Assembly: GCA_003586115.2 (NCBI GenBank)
Contig: QVOM02000116.1
Location: 30,543,062 to 30,607,061 of the forward strand
Reading direction: 5' to 3'
From: Salvator merianae
Lineage: Eukaryota > Chordata > Lepidosauria > Squamata > Teiidae
Length of the DNA stretch: 64,000 nucleotides
This document shows positions 32,770-44,854 of the stretch, one piece after another. Numbering within the stretch: position 1 is the stretch's first letter; every line of letters starts with the position of its first letter. The notes below the pieces were generated by a model. It ran no database searches. It was not told where the DNA came from and saw only the letters and a program-made list of their open reading frames with translations. The position numbers and the translations under genes are program-made.

Positions 32770-32982
32770 CATAAGAATGGTGTTTAAGGCCTATAAGATT
32801 ATGCAGTTTTTAAATGAGAAAGGTGTACGGGGACCCAAGTGGAAGAGGACTCTTAGAATAAGGTGTCTTTTTGTTTGTTTTGTTTGTTTGTTCTTATTGG
32901 TTTGAGTGTATTGTGTTTTATTTTGTATATTAGCTTATAGTTTAATACTGATAGAAAATAATAAAATATATTTAAAAAAAGC
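32770..32982 (+). mobile_element. Possible LINE 3' end with poly(A)
   Basis: The segment runs through TTTGTTTGTTTTGTTTGTTTG to AATAATAAAATATATTTAAAAAAA. It has the layout of an L1-like 3' UTR with a polyadenylation signal and short A tail. No coding remnant upstream supports a family, so this is a tentative call. Confidence 0.35.
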
Positions 32983-34284
32983 AATTTGTCTAAAAGCATA
33001 TTAGTATAATATTGGTGGTTTTATTTGCAATCCCATTTTCATAGCCAGCTCACATTGCTTACATTGAAAACCATCCACCATTTTGATGCCCAGTCTGGTA
33101 TGCAAAGATAAAATTGGCATGGGGACAGAAATTCCACTTAAGACAGCTATCAAACATAAAATCATACCAATAGTCTTTCCAGTAATACATTTGGATGAAT
33201 CACTGCTGCATTTGTTCATAACAGAAAGAGACTGCAGGGAAAATAGTGACATATGTATACACTGGTTGTATGGACAGAACAACCGTTGAAGGGCGTAGTC
33301 CATCTCATCACGGAGTTAAAGAGACTAGAGAAACTACATACCTACAGAGTGTGCATTCAGGGAGATGTTTTTTTAAAAGGGCTGGACTATGCACAAATAG
33401 TAATACACTTGAAATAAAAGTGAACTACTGAAAAATCCATACATGAGAACCAGAATATAACCATATAAAGTTTGAGGACTGCCCCATTCCATAGCAATTG
33501 GCCAAAAATTCTCTGGAAGTTTGAATTTAACAGAACTTTTTTCATTTTTTTTTTAATCCAAATTTTATAAGCTCTAGACTTGGGGATCTAGCTTATAGAG
33601 CTGCAACAGAAAACTGTGACACATGATGATACTATATAAGGAATAATTTCTATTTTCATAGCCTACCTTCAAATGAACAAATATGTCTGTGAAATGCTGC
33701 AGAATGTATTTAGTTTATAGTTGCTAAATTTTTCCCCCTGTTAATGAACTTTTCAAAAAGGAATTGGGTTTTCTCCTGGATTTGTTGATTATTGCATTCA
33801 TCACAGGCTGTACCACCCAAGGGCTTGAATTTATAGCCTAACAAATTATCTTTGCAATAAACCTTTCTATGTTCAGCATATGGAAATAGTGGCTGAAAAA
33901 GGCATGCTGATAGAAAGCAACTCCGAGTCCTCTGTAAAAAAGCAAAGAAAATAGAGTAGCAAATGGGGTGGGGAACAAATACTAGAACTATTTGGGTTTT
34001 CCATCATGACAATAAAATTTTGGCTCGCCTGATAAAATGTGACATATTCTTAACAACCATTTTAATAAATTGCTCTTAACGTGATTACATTAATTTTCTA
34101 AAGCACTGCTACTTCTCATGCAAGAGGAAGCACTGGCTGTAAGATTAAAGTTGGTGGGTGAGAAGAGGAGGAAGGACTTGAAGTCAAAAATGTACACCAT
34201 TAAAGGACTGAAGCCACAAAACCGATGCCCTCATGCAGGAGAACTAAATAAGTCTAAGTCTGAGTGTGTGTCTGTTATTTGCTT
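32983..34284. other. No gene seen
   Basis: AT-rich unique sequence. No exon or repeat with defined ends was recognised. Confidence 0.45.
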
Positions 34285-34390
34285 GCAAGAGTCTATAGCT
34301 CAATGATGAATTATGGTCACAAGGTCAAGCCCCAGCATCTCCTCAAAAGAAAATAATGGCAAACCATTTCTGTCAAGAAGAAAATAAAAG
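34285..34390 (+). mobile_element. tRNA-derived SINE head
   Basis: TATAGCTCAATGATGA (about 34294-34309) fits a pol III A box and AAGGTCAAGCCCC (34321-34333) fits a B box. The central domain AATGGCAAACCATTTCTGTC (34354-34373) then follows, with AAGAAGAAAA, shared with the SINE at 5195-5405. Confidence 0.65.
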
Positions 34391-34560
34391 ATTGAAGGCA
34401 AAAGGAAAAGGGGATGGCAGAAGAGAAGACGGATAGATAGTGTCATGGAAGCAACAATCATGGGCTTGAACAGACTTCAGAAGGCAGTGGAGGACAGAGG
34501 CGCCTGGTGTGCTGTGATCCAAGAAGAGTCAAACATGAGTGAACGACTGAAGAACAATTT
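34391..34560 (+). mobile_element. BovB LINE 3' end
   Basis: GAAGGCAAAAGGAAAAGGGG, GATAGATAGTGTCATGGAAG, GGCAGTGGAGGACAGAGGCG, CCTGGTGTGCTGTGATCC and AGTCAAACATGAGTGAACGA with CTGAAGAACAA follow the canonical 3' end of squamate BovB (integrated next to, or as a tail of, the SINE head). No coding frame survives. Confidence 0.75.
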
Positions 34561-35140
34561 TTATAGCCAGAGAATTTGTATTTGAGTAAGGATGTACATG
34601 GAGAGTCTGCATCTCTTTTGTCACTTTCCAAGACTGTTTGTAGATCTTGCCTCTTTGATGATGACTAAGGGAGCATCCACATTTATGGCGGCAGGTGCCC
34701 TCAAGAAGTGCCAGGGATACGGCATTCAAATGCTGAAGGCTCCCCCTGCCATAAACTGCTCTGAGAAGGGCACTGGCATGCCTGCATTCTGCAATGCTCT
34801 TCTTCAGAGTGGGAGAAATGACCCTGAGGGCACTCATTGCCCTCAGTAACTCTCGCCACCGAAGGTGGCCGCAAGAGCAATTGACGTGCCTGCTTTCAGC
34901 AAGGCTGCATCCTGATGTTACTTATTTATCCCGCTAATTCATTTATCCAGGCTTTATTCTGGAATATCCAGATATAATAGAATAAGTAAGCAATATCTGG
35001 ATGCCGTGCAAATGGTGCACCAGCAAAGGCCCACTTCTGGGGCCTCTTCCAGCACAACAGAAGGTCCTTCCTATTTGTTAGCTCCAAAGACAGTGAGGGA
35101 GGAGGCATGGATGTCCTGGGGTGGGACAAAGTGTCCCTAT
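34561..35140. other. No gene seen
   Basis: Unique sequence. A GC-richer block at 34670-34910 has no recognisable identity. Confidence 0.4.
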
Positions 35141-35337
35141 GGCTACATCCACACATTGCAAAACAAGCAGCTCCAAAGCAGCTTGGAGGTGGGAGTATGT
35201 GGATGCTAGTGCTCTCATCCCACTTCTAATCCACATTAAGGACCAAATCATGCATTTTGGAAGTGCATTTTCTGCCCTTTAAGGGGTACCACCTCAAAGC
35301 TACTTTTGAGTCTCTTTTTCTTACTGCATATGGATCA
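35141..35337. mobile_element. Palindromic Harbinger-like MITE, decayed copy
   Basis: GGCTACATCCACACATTGC, AAGCAGCTCCAAAGCAGCTT, TCTAATCCACATTAAGGACC and GCATTTTGGAAGTGCATTTT match the copy at 25954-26147. The right end is decayed (GCATATGGATC). Confidence 0.7.
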
Positions 35338-35742
35338 ATGAGTCTGGACCAATGAGGCCCACTAGTCCAGATCATGGCATGGCATGGTCTGGAATAGCAC
35401 CATCTGCATGATGATGCAGCTGCAGATCAGGCCCACACCAGTCCAAAAGCTTATATGAGATTCAGGGTACACCACTGAAATGGGTCTCCTGGTAGTCCAG
35501 AAAATGGAGGCATGCCTTTTGCATGCTTCCGTGCTCTGGACTAGGCTGAGCTGATATGCCAGTAGTCGTCAATATTGAGGGCTATTGGTAATCCAGATCA
35601 GGGCCTCTCTGATCTGGATTATGCCCCATTCTGTGAGGACAGAGCTGGGCAGAGCCTCATTGATCCACACTAACGTGCAGATTGATAAGGCCCTGATCAC
35701 GAGAGATCCTGTTCCAGAACAGAGGTAAGTGCAAAAAGGCCC
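35338..35742. mobile_element. Large MITE, GGCCTTTTTGCACTTACC right end
   Basis: The right end GGTAAGTGCAAAAAGGCCC closes a ~400-bp segment. Its phrases (GAGGCATGCC-TTTGCATGC-TCC, GTAGTCCAGA, GTAATCCAGATCAGGGCCTC, CCTCATTGATCCACACTAA, GTGCAGATTGATAAGGCCC) correspond to the element at 54846-55382 and to 57180-57620. The left edge abuts the preceding MITE. Confidence 0.6.
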
Positions 35743-36001
35743 TATGAATCTCCTCTATGATTCTTCAGTGGGCATCTGATATAAAGGCCCTTCAGGAGAT
35801 GCACAAAGCCTGGATCACAGTCACTTGCTGCACTTCCTAGAATGGTTTCCTATTGAAAATCATGGAGGAATGAGCATAGGAGAGACTGATGTTGCCAGAT
35901 GAAGCAATACTGCAGACATGTCATACCTCAAAGCAAAGGTTGTCTTTGTACTTTCTGGAGGCCTCCTAGGGGGCTCTGAATAGCATGACATCCTGGAGTT
36001 A

Positions 36002-36211
36002 GGTTGCAGTCACATGCAGCAAAAAAAAAGAAGAAAGCCTTAGAGATGGTAGTGTATCCTTGTGCTTCATTTCATCTGTAATACATCTTTTCTAGCTTAG
36101 AAGTTCATGAGAGGGAAGATGGGGAGACTGGCATATGAACAATCTCACCTGCAATCCATCTCTAAGATGCCTTAGAGGTGTTTTTTTAATTTACTGTGTG
36201 TTATTGCAGTT
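36002..36211. mobile_element. MITE of the GGCTGC-TTCACATG-n-AGC group
   Basis: GGTTGCAGTCACATGCAGC and the foldback partners (AAGCCTTAGAGATGG and CCATCTCTAAGATGCCTTAG) match the layout of the copies at 40247 and 47082. The right end is degenerate (ATTGCAGTT). Confidence 0.65.
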
Positions 36212-36254
36212 GGATGCTAGTACCATTACTGCTAAAATACAGAATGTAACAGGA

Positions 36255-36637
36255 TGGATCTGTTTTCCCTATAGACCCGTCCAAGTATTGAGATCTCAAG
36301 GAGAGGGCCTTTTTATAGTTCTTCCTCTCTCAGAGGTTTATGTGGCAGGACATGCAAGAGGGTCTTTTATGTGGCGGCACCCAGACTTTGCAACAGCCTC
36401 CCTCTGGAGATTTTCAACAGGTTTTTGGTGCCTAGTTAAAACATACCTCTTCACCCAGGCCTTTTTGCTTAGCTTTCTCTGAGTGCTGTCCTGCCAGGGA
36501 GGGAGGGTGAGCTATATTTTAAAAATGTTTTAGGATTACTGTATATTGTATATGTATATATTAATTATTGTTGTGAGCCACCCTGGATGGTGAGATATAA
36601 ATTCTTAAGTAAAATAAAATAAAATAAATAAATTTTG
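36255..36637 (+). mobile_element. LINE 3' end (L2/CR1-like, tentative)
   Basis: The plus strand carries a short coding remnant resembling the LINE-ORF2 C-terminal WNSLP...FK..LKTHLF pattern (here GCAACAGCCTCCCTCTGGAG to AAAACATACCTCTTCACCCAGGC). A 3' UTR ending TTGTGAGCCACCCTGGATGG, GAGATATAAATT and an (AAAAT/AAAT)n tail follows. This is the forward orientation of the tail seen reversed at 3796, 26206, 44855 and 56519. Confidence 0.6.
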
Positions 36638-36639
36638 TC

Positions 36640-37062
36640 TGAAAAGCCACTGTCTCTTAACTATATGCATATACACCATTTCAACTTTATATCTGAAGTT
36701 CAATTCAGCTACAAAGTACAACATATGGACTTTTGTGGTTCATGTTTTCCTTTGTTATAGCAGGTGACATTCAGGCTCAGGATTTCAGCAATGGTTTCAT
36801 TTGTTTCCCTTTGCATTATAGAACATACCTACATGAAAATATCTGAAACCATGTTGCATACGTACCATACATATTTTGGAAATCTTTTGGAATCCTCTCC
36901 TCATGTCTTGTATTTACAATATATTGCCCCTTTCCTAAGTTCAATATTATAATATTGTGGCTTTGTATTATGCTTTTCCCACTACTGCTTTACCTTGAGA
37001 GAAGAACCATAAATTCTCTGGTGATCAGTTCACTTCTTTTGGATTTATTTACAAAGTAAATA
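36640..37062. other. No gene seen
   Basis: AT-rich unique sequence. Confidence 0.4.
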
Positions 37063-37250
37063 GGCTACATCCACATATAATTTTAAAAAAATACCTCAAA
37101 AGCAACTTAGAGGTGGCAGCTGCCACAAAAGAGTGTTCAAAAGAGCATTTTCTGAAGTTTAATGTGGATTAGAGATGAAATGGCAACACTAGTCGCCATA
37201 TGCCATCTCTAAGCTGCTTTGAGGCCAATTTCTTAATGTCTGTGCACCAG
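37063..37250. mobile_element. Palindromic Harbinger-like MITE, rearranged copy
   Basis: GGCTACATCCACATATAATT opens an element with AGCAACTTAGAGGTGGCAGC facing GCCATCTCTAAGCTGCTTTG, and AATGTGGATTAGAGATGAAA as in the 35141 copy. The right end is decayed. Confidence 0.65.
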
Positions 37251-38195
37251 GTGAAGCATCAGAGAAGAAGGGTAACCACTTCCTATCTGCACTGATAATA
37301 GAAACTCTGAAAAAGAACTAGCTGTTTAATAACTATGCAGAATAAAATGTAATCTGTTAATGTTTCTGCTATAACTTTTGCTTATTCACTAATAGCAGTT
37401 TTAGTTGAACAAGGACTTGTAAAGCATGAAATCTAATTAAGGACTCTACATAAGGAAAATTCAAAGAAATTATAATTAAATATTTAAGGGAAAGACAGAA
37501 GTCATAAAAATAAATTGTGTTGTTTTTAAAAAAAGATTCTAGTATTTCCTTTTTGTATTGATTACACCAATAAAAATTACACCATGATATAAAAGAGGGA
37601 GTGTTTTAACAGCTAATGCAAAATTGTAATGTTTTTACAATTCCCCCCCAAAACAATTAAAAAGCTATCAAAGTAGGAAAGTGATGATAGCAATTAGAAT
37701 GTGATTGTGTCTAGACCCCAACTGTGACTAAGTATTTTCTATTTTTGGTACTTCTGCTGTTTTACATTTGTCAAACAGCTTTCCTCACACAGTATACACT
37801 CACAGCAGTATTTTTAATTGACATGGAAAGGATGTTACAGGACAGTCTTAAGAAACATGTCATTAAGATTCAGTCCTACAGAGGCCTATTCAGTGGAAGC
37901 GCTGGTTGGCTCTATGGCATGAAGATTTCTCTCGATTTTCACAGCTTCCTTCCCTCTCCCTTTTTTGCTGTAGATAAAAGGATCTCAAATGTTTAATTTT
38001 AATTAGACAAGAATGAGTCTCCAGGAGCGGAATGTTGAGAGAAACAGGCATATCCACAAGCTAAAACAATTGACTGGCAAATATGTTTCTGCTGCTGGAC
38101 TATGTTTAGTTTAATAAATAATCTTCATTGTAAATAAATGATTTTGTTTTAAGTTGTTGTTCATTAAAAATGCCTATGTGGTTCATAGATTCAAC
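37251..38195. other. No gene seen
   Basis: AT-rich unique sequence. The open stretch at 37724-37996 is hydrophobic only because it is T-rich. Confidence 0.4.
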
Positions 38196-38830
38196 ACAGA
38201 AAGCCAATAATCCACAGTCAATCTCATCAGCAACCAGACGATGCCTGGGTAAACAGCTATGTTTTAAGCAGGCACCCAAAACTCAACAAACTAGGTGCCT
38301 GACATCATTTCAAGGGGGAAAAAAATTCTATAGACTAAAAGGCCATATTGATACTTGCCAATAGCTTTGTCTGCAGATCTTGGCGACCAGATAAGGGCTA
38401 GAGACCCTCATGTCCAGCTAGACTCCTCATGACTGCATGGATACATACTGGTTTGCCTTTGCTTTCTTCCAGGGAGAAGCCAAGGTTAGAAGTGGGACTT
38501 TTTGCATGCAGGACAGATGGTCTGTCAATAACATACAAGTATTCTTTCAGATATCCTAGTCCCAAATTGTTTAGGGATTTATATGCCAGCAGCAAAATCT
38601 TAAATTTGGTCTAGAACTGCCAATTTTTCTTGAGCAAAAGAGTAACATGCTTGCAATAGGGGGCACCATTTAACAACTTAGATTCTACATTCTGATCCAG
38701 CTCTAATTCTTAAAGCTATCTTAAGGGCAGTGTTATATACAATAGATTACTGTAGTCTACTCTTGAGGCTACCAAGACCTGGGTCAACATTTTCAAATGC
38801 TGCCTGTCAAGGAATGATTGCAATTGGGGT
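38196..38830 (-). mobile_element. Internal part of the LINE-like squamate repeat, antisense
   Basis: GGTAAACAGCTATGTTTTAAGCAGGCACC, ATATCCTAGTCCCAAATTGTTTAGGG, GCAAAATCTTAAATTTGGTC and GATTACTGTAGTCTACTCTTGAGG-TACCAAG follow the order of an interspersed repeat that is very common in squamates and is normally linked to the 3'-tail segment. Its classification is uncertain. Confidence 0.5.
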
Positions 38831-39019
38831 AAGAGTGACAAGATCTGCATGGTGCCATTACAGCATCATAACTGAGTCTCGACGACACAACATCTGCTCA
38901 CGTCTCCTACCTCTTTCCATGCTTGGTATGGTGGAAGAGTGCAGGTCCACATGGACCTACATACAGCCAGCCACCATCCTGCCATTTGCACATTTTAGAG
39001 CATGGTAGAGGAAGAAGAT

Positions 39020-39105
39020 GAGTAATTTATTTGTTTATTATATTTCTATCCCTAAACTCGAAGATTTCAGGGCACTATAAAAGAGATAAAATGCATTTAC
39101 TCTTC
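39020..39105 (-). mobile_element. LINE tail fragment
   Basis: TAATTTATTTGTTTATTATA with TTTCTATCCCTAAACTCGAAG and CAGGGCACTATAAAAG is a short reverse-orientation copy of the tail. Confidence 0.45.
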
Positions 39106-40243
39106 CTCTTCCGGTGGCCCTGACAAAGCCATATTGCTACTGTTCAGGGGAACCTGTTTGGGCTACTGTCCAAATGCTGCAGGTGGCCTTGTTTTCTTTG
39201 GACACAGGAAATACCCACTTCTGGGGCAATTTGCTGTGTTGGAAGAAACGCCCTAAGCTGGCAACATCATATTCGGGGAACAAAAGTTCCCCAGCTGTGA
39301 TGTTAGTGCAGCTGGGGACAACAGCAGGCACATGATGAGCATGCCATCACTTTGAAGAGTGCTATGAATGTAGCACTCTTCCAACTGCTATTCCCGGTGC
39401 AGCTTTAGTTAAAACATTGCTAGGAACACCCCCATGCAGATCCTCTGAATGAAAGCATCAGATTGCATAATAGGTGGTGGAATGGAATTAAGAAAAAAAT
39501 TAAAGAAAAATATTAGGTGTTATATTTTATAACTAAAATTAAATAGATTTCAACTTCTAAAAACAAAACAATCTGATCTGCATCATTTGCAGTAGCATTC
39601 AGACTTATATTTTATTCTTCTTTACTTTTTAAGTTGTCCGAATTTTGCAAAATGTAGTAAGCACTATATTTTTGGATTAAACTAAACCTGGTAAAAAGAA
39701 ATGCGATAAAGTTACATTTTGTCTATGAACTTTCTTGCTGAGGTTTGAAAAGTTTACAGTTAAGGAGAAGAAGGAACCAATACCCCAAATTTATACTGCT
39801 TCTTATTCTGCTCACTTCTGTTTACAATTTCTGCTCTCCAAATTTCTGCTCTTGTGTTTTCTGTCCTCCAAATCAACTATGTTTTCAACTATAAATATAC
39901 GCCACAAATTTCTTGTGAAGTATGCTTACAGCTTCAAAAAAACTGATATGAACCCATTGGTCTTTTGCTGATTTATTTACAATAAATGTGCAAATGAATC
40001 ATGACCACTAGTACAACCCACTCAGCAGCAATTGAGGACCACCCTTTCACCAGTAACTACTGGTGTCAGTGAGTACAGATGGAAGCTCCTCCTCCCACTG
40101 CATGCTCATTCATAAACTTTCTATGAAGCCCACACCACATCAGCAAATCTTCCTTTGATCTGACCCAAAATGAAGGGTTTGGCAGGGGAAGGACTTTCTC
40201 CCTTCCCTCACTTGCGCCTTACTGAATGGTGAAAGGCAGTATC
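39106..40243. other. No gene seen
   Basis: A slightly GC-richer block (39100-39400) with overlapping 60-70-codon frames on both strands, then AT-rich unique sequence. Confidence 0.4.
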
Positions 40244-40246
40244 TAA

Positions 40247-40440
40247 GGCTGTCTTCAAACATAACAAAAGGGGCATCTCAGAGAGACAGTGGCCCTCATG
40301 TTCCTAACCCTTCTCTAATCCACCTTTTCCAGCACAGAATGTTTATGGGGGAGGGGCAGACTGGTGTGTGAACAATCCCACCTCAAAGCCCTTAATAAGA
40401 CACCTCAGAGAGGCTTTTTTTGCTGTGTCTAATCACAGCC
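40247..40440. mobile_element. Harbinger-like MITE with TAA target duplication
   Basis: It starts GGCTGTCTTCAAACATAAC after TAA (40244-40246) and ends GTGTCTAATCACAGCC before TAA (40441-40443). Subterminal inverted pairing continues (CAAAAGGGGCATCTCAGAG against CTCAGAGAGGCTTTTTTTG). At 194 bp it has the same length as the 25954 copy of the related family. Confidence 0.8.
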
Positions 40441-40443
40441 TAA

Positions 40444-43034
40444 GTTGAGAGGGTTATGACACAGTCCATTTTTCTTTTGAAGACAAATCCTGCCTCCCAA
40501 GTGTTTACAAGGTGAGGTAGGGATGGATGAGAAATGCTGGCAAACATGTATAAATAGATTTTTCATAACCCCAACAATGTTTATTCAAGAAATATACACT
40601 TTGCTTTTAAGCAGAGAGGTCTTTTGCGCTTTTCTCCTGAGGAGACTAAGCTTTAGGTTTTTCAAAACCTATGTTAGTTGTTCCTTGACAGTTTGCTTCC
40701 AGTCTTTGTTTCACCTCAAAAGGATTGAAGTTTTGTTTGTAATAGTTATTTTTTCCCCCTTGAGTTCAAACAACACCCAACAGGTCAAATTTTTCAAACA
40801 TGGACCTTAACTGAATTGTGCCTGAAGGTAAGATTAATTTAATAGGCTACTGCCATAGTATTCCTTCAGCTTTGAATTATACTTCTCATCCAAACAGACA
40901 ATTCATATAAAGTTAGTTACTGATTATTGAATGTGAAATATTACTTAGAGCACAGGTAGTTAACCTGTGACCAGATGAAGTTGGACTCTGGGGCTAGGAC
41001 TCCACTTCACAAAAGAGGTGGCTGAGCCTATAAAGGTTTGCTAAAACAAAATTATTTTTGTGTATATTTAATGAGTGTTATCGGGTACTACTCATTTCAG
41101 GAAGTTTTTTAGCTTTTACTTTTATCTTTTATCTTTTGTTTTCCTCAGCACCATTTCCCTCTTCTTTTTGCCCAATTGTTCCAGGCCTTATATGTCCACA
41201 CTACTATTTAGTTTTGTTGGTTGTGGGAACCGTTTTATTGATGACAGCTCTGAGCAATGGGACATTTAAATGTCTCATTGTCAGGAGCAGTAAAATGAAA
41301 GTAGTTTTCTTTACAGACATTTTCATACAGCAAGCAAATAAACAAAGAACATAAATCTCTCTTAGCCATGCCTCATAATTTGAAGATGAGGGTAAGACAG
41401 ATAGGGTGGTGGTGGTACTTGACTCCCCCCTACCCCCGAGCAGTGCATGGACTCATGACCTAAGATCAATGTCCAGGCATTCAGAGATAATGGTACCACT
41501 GGGAAGGAGAATAGAAAGATGATTGGCCTAACCTCCTGGCACAACACATCTGCTTCTGGAATAGTTATTCAGTATGCTCAGTGATATCTGTGGAATCAGA
41601 TGTAGTAGTATAGGAAGACAGCTATGGACAATCTAACATTCTAGTTTTATTTCCTAAAACAAAAAATACTGAAACAGACTGTGCTACAGAAGAGATAATG
41701 GTGTCAAAATGAATAGTGCTCCAGCTGCCCATCAGACTAGTAATTATGAATAATAGTTCCAGAGTGAATCAGAAGTTAAATGTAGCAAGGACATATTTTT
41801 GAATAAATCAGTGTAGTGCAGCTCTTTGACTGACATGCAAAGATTCTCTGAAAGTTGCTGCAGGAGAAAACATGAGTTCTGATCTCTTCCTGAATATATT
41901 GTTTTTAAAATGGACACTCCAACTCTCCCAGTGATTCATCTTCGGAATTTGACAGCTTAAAAAACAAAGGTAACAAATATCTGTCACTGATATACACAGA
42001 TGAAAGCAAATAGGATGCTCGAATGTTCTTTATAAATGATTCTACATGCAGGTTTAGCAGATGACATTGGGACAGGAAGCATGGATATTGAAATTGTATT
42101 ATTAATTATCAGCATGCAAATGGTAGTGAGGCATGAGCTTGTGACAGTATGAGGATGCTCGCGGTCATGAATTTGCAACTGACTGGCAGTTTGTACTGGA
42201 GTGCTGATTACTTTTACATGTATATAGAACAGCAATTGTCATTCCAGTCACTGCACTTCTGTATGAACTTGCACAGCAGTTCAAGAGCCAACTGTTGCAC
42301 TCCCAACAATGACACCTGCTTTAAACTTCAAAAACAAGTAGCGAAACTCCTGAAGGGAGGGGAGGCTTCCACTACATCTCTTGTTGACAAGCAAAGCCTT
42401 TTTTGAATGGTGTGTAGAAAATCCCAGGAGTAAGGATCCTCCAGTTCCCCAAGGCTTCAGTCCTAATAATAACAGCTATCAGACCCCTACAGAGTCTGTG
42501 TTCAAAATTACTAGCAAAGGCAGGATCTGCATGGCAGCTGTTCTTGCCACTTGCTTTGACTGTAAAAGCATGAAGCATGCTGTTTGCAAGTTCACCCTTT
42601 CCCCACTGAAAGCAGTGTAACTGTCTAAACTGGGGAACTTTTGCCCACTGGTCTTGGCATCTCTGTCTGAGGCAGTTTTGGAAGACACAGGAAGTCAGCT
42701 ATTTTCTGTGCCTCCCTTAAACAGGGCTGTGCTTTTCAGTCTGTTGGAAGAGCCCCCAGGTAGATCCATTTGGTGACTGGGTTTTTTTTTTTTTTTTTTT
42801 GGTTTGGATTTTTTTCTGGCAAGGTAAGGCAAAACACTGCCAGGGTGAAGGTACTGCTGTTAACATTTTTCACTCTTCTATAGTGAGATGTTTGCTTGAG
42901 CCCACTCATGCTATCATTTTGACTCTGTGCTGATCCTGCCAATGTGTGAAAAAATCTTAGTCAGCTTCCTAAGTCAAATTCTTGTAAATCATTAGCAAAA
43001 CCTGGTTCTCTGCTATGCCACTGACAGTGATTCA
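40444..43034. other. No gene seen
   Basis: About 2.6 kb of AT-rich unique sequence. A T19 run lies at 42782-42800. Open frames up to 98 codons are T-rich and not recognisable. Confidence 0.45.
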
Positions 43035-43035
43035 C

Positions 43036-43130
43036 AAAGCCCTGGGCCTGCTGTGGTCTGCACTAGCATGCAGATGGAAGGTCTTTATTTCAGGATATAA
43101 TCCAAAATAAGGTCCACTGCAGAAAGAACC
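43036..43130. mobile_element. Right half of GGCCC-CTGCAC palindromic MITE
   Basis: CAAAGCCCTGGGCCTGCTGT, GGTCTGCACTAGCATGCAGATGG in outline, ATATAATCCAAAATAAGGTC and CACTGCAGAAAGAACC match the right half of the 44347 copy. The left half is absent. Confidence 0.6.
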
Positions 43131-44211
43131 AAAAATGGATAAGATGTGACTTTAAAAAGAAAGGAAGGCTTTTCTGTATTTGTGCTGAGTGCTCTGAAGT
43201 CAGGGCAAATACTAGTGCTGCACCTTGAAGGAGCCTTGGAAAGTTAGATGGTGGGACAAAATTCCCTTTATTAGGCACAGCTGACACACCTGAGTGTAGC
43301 TTGGAAGTTTGTTTCCAACTCTCTTTCTAGGCAGCTGCACAACTGATAAAAGACAGGGGCCTTTCTCTGCACTCCCTTCTCTGCATTTCTAGTCCTTTGT
43401 GCCTAGTCGCAGCTACCTTTTCTCTGCTTTTCCCTTTCAATGTCACCATTATTTTCATGAGAATGTCCAGCAGAGATATACACTCCCACTCAGGGACCAT
43501 CTGGTGTTCTGGGTATAAATCTTCCATTACTACCTCCAGACCCCTACTCCTGTTTTCTAAAGTTGCTATTCATGCTGTTTCATTTATAATATTAATTCAG
43601 GACTGCTATTTTGATCATATTTTAATTTGGATTATATTGGAGATTACAAAAGGGAAAAAAAGAGACACGCAAGTGTTTCAAAGGTTTACATGTATGCTGA
43701 AATCACTTTTTGTGTAACAAGGAAGATATCTAAATACATTTTGCAGCACGTAATCATTCATAGGTGGTTGATTTGCAAGAAAAGCAATGCAGAAGTTGCT
43801 TTTGAAAGTAGTGAAATCCTTTTCATGGCAAAGAAATTGGAAGCAGCAGATTAGATCTTTCAATTTGCTCAAACATTTTAACCTGTACTGAAATAAAGAA
43901 ATGTGGCTCTTTCATTGCAGAGTTGTGCATTCTTTTTTATCTATTTGTGTACAGAATTGAATAAACACACATGTACAGAAGTAAAGACTTTCTAAAGCTA
44001 CCCAGTCAGTATCTACCTGATGCTACCCTGCTGAATTATTAAGACTAAAAGTGACACCCTTGGCCAATCTTATTAAAATATACTGTCTCTACTGGCTTGA
44101 GCAGTAGACCAGAATATCCAGATGCAGTTATGGCAGTTTGGCAAAGTCTGTATGAGGCAACTGAAAACACGTGAAGAATACTTGGATCAAATATGATCTG
44201 GAATCTAACTA
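43131..44211. other. No gene seen
   Basis: Unique sequence. The longest open frame (43397-43717) is T-rich and not recognisable. Confidence 0.4.
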
Positions 44212-44682
44212 GGGCCCGTTCTGCACTCTCCCTTAATCAGGAACAAGGGTCCACGAAGTCCTCTTCTGGGCTACATTTATCCACATGTTAGTGTGGATCT
44301 GTGAGTCCTCATTCCCTGCTGGAATGCTCTCTCTGCATTAGATTGTGGCCCTTTCTGCACTTGGCCTTACTGTGGATGATATCCCAGAATAGGGACCTGC
44401 TATGCACATGCTAGTGCAAACTATGAAAGGTCTTGCCCAGGATCTACCATAGTCTGCACTAGCATGCAGATGGCAGATCCCTATTCTGAGATATAATCTG
44501 GAATACGTCCAAGTGCAGAAAGGGCTGAGGTATATTACCCATAGACTTGATTAAATGAGTCTACTGGCAGACCAGTGGGCCCTAGTCTGGAACTCAGAGG
44601 CATGCAGTTCACATGACTCCTGTGTTTGGGAGAACCAGAGGATGCATTTTCTGGCACAGACAGGTAAGTGCAGAAATGGTCT
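44212..44682. mobile_element. Large MITE interrupted by a nested MITE
   Basis: The left part (44213-44346) starts GGCCCGTTCTGCACTC and matches the start of the element at 54846 (AATCAGGAACAA, GAAGTCCTCTTCTGGG, TTAGTGTGGATCTGTGAG). The right part (44527-44682) resumes the same element (GACTTGATTAAATGAGTC, CTGGCAGACCA, AGGCATGCAG, TCCTGTGTTTGGGA) and ends GGTAAGTGCAGAAATGG. Between them sits a complete palindromic MITE. Confidence 0.75.
44347..44526. mobile_element. Palindromic MITE nested in a larger MITE
   Basis: GGCCCTTTCTGCACTTGGCC opens and GTCCAAGTGCAGAAAGGGC closes the 180-bp element. Interior arms pair over most of their length (CAGAATAGGGACCTGCTATG against CAGATCCCTATTCTG; CATGCTAGTGCA against TGCACTAGCATG). 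The surrounding element is collinear with the uninterrupted copy at 54846, so this is a true nested insertion. Confidence 0.8.
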
Positions 44683-44716
44683 ATCTATCTACCTACCTAC
44701 CTACCTACCTACCTAA
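44680..44716. repeat. (CTAT)n(CTAC)n microsatellite
   Basis: Two to three CTAT units pass into about seven CTAC units directly at the right end of the preceding MITE. Confidence 0.9.
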
Positions 44717-44854
44717 TCTGCCTATATTCCTAATTTTATTTTATTTCAATTAAAAGTTTTTTTGTTTGTCACATGGCTATGTTTCCAGGATATAAAATAA
44801 AAGACTCAACATATAACAAGTCAAAGCAACAATTAATTAGGCCCTCAAACACAC

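Noticed and set aside
32770..32982. AATAAA signal and A-rich end considered as a gene's 3' UTR
   Set aside because: No upstream exon and several LINE-like features (TTTG-rich UTR, terminal A tract). Kept only as a tentative LINE end.
34289..34340. A and B box-like sequences considered as a tRNA gene
   Set aside because: There is no cloverleaf with paired acceptor and anticodon stems, and the segment continues into a SINE body.
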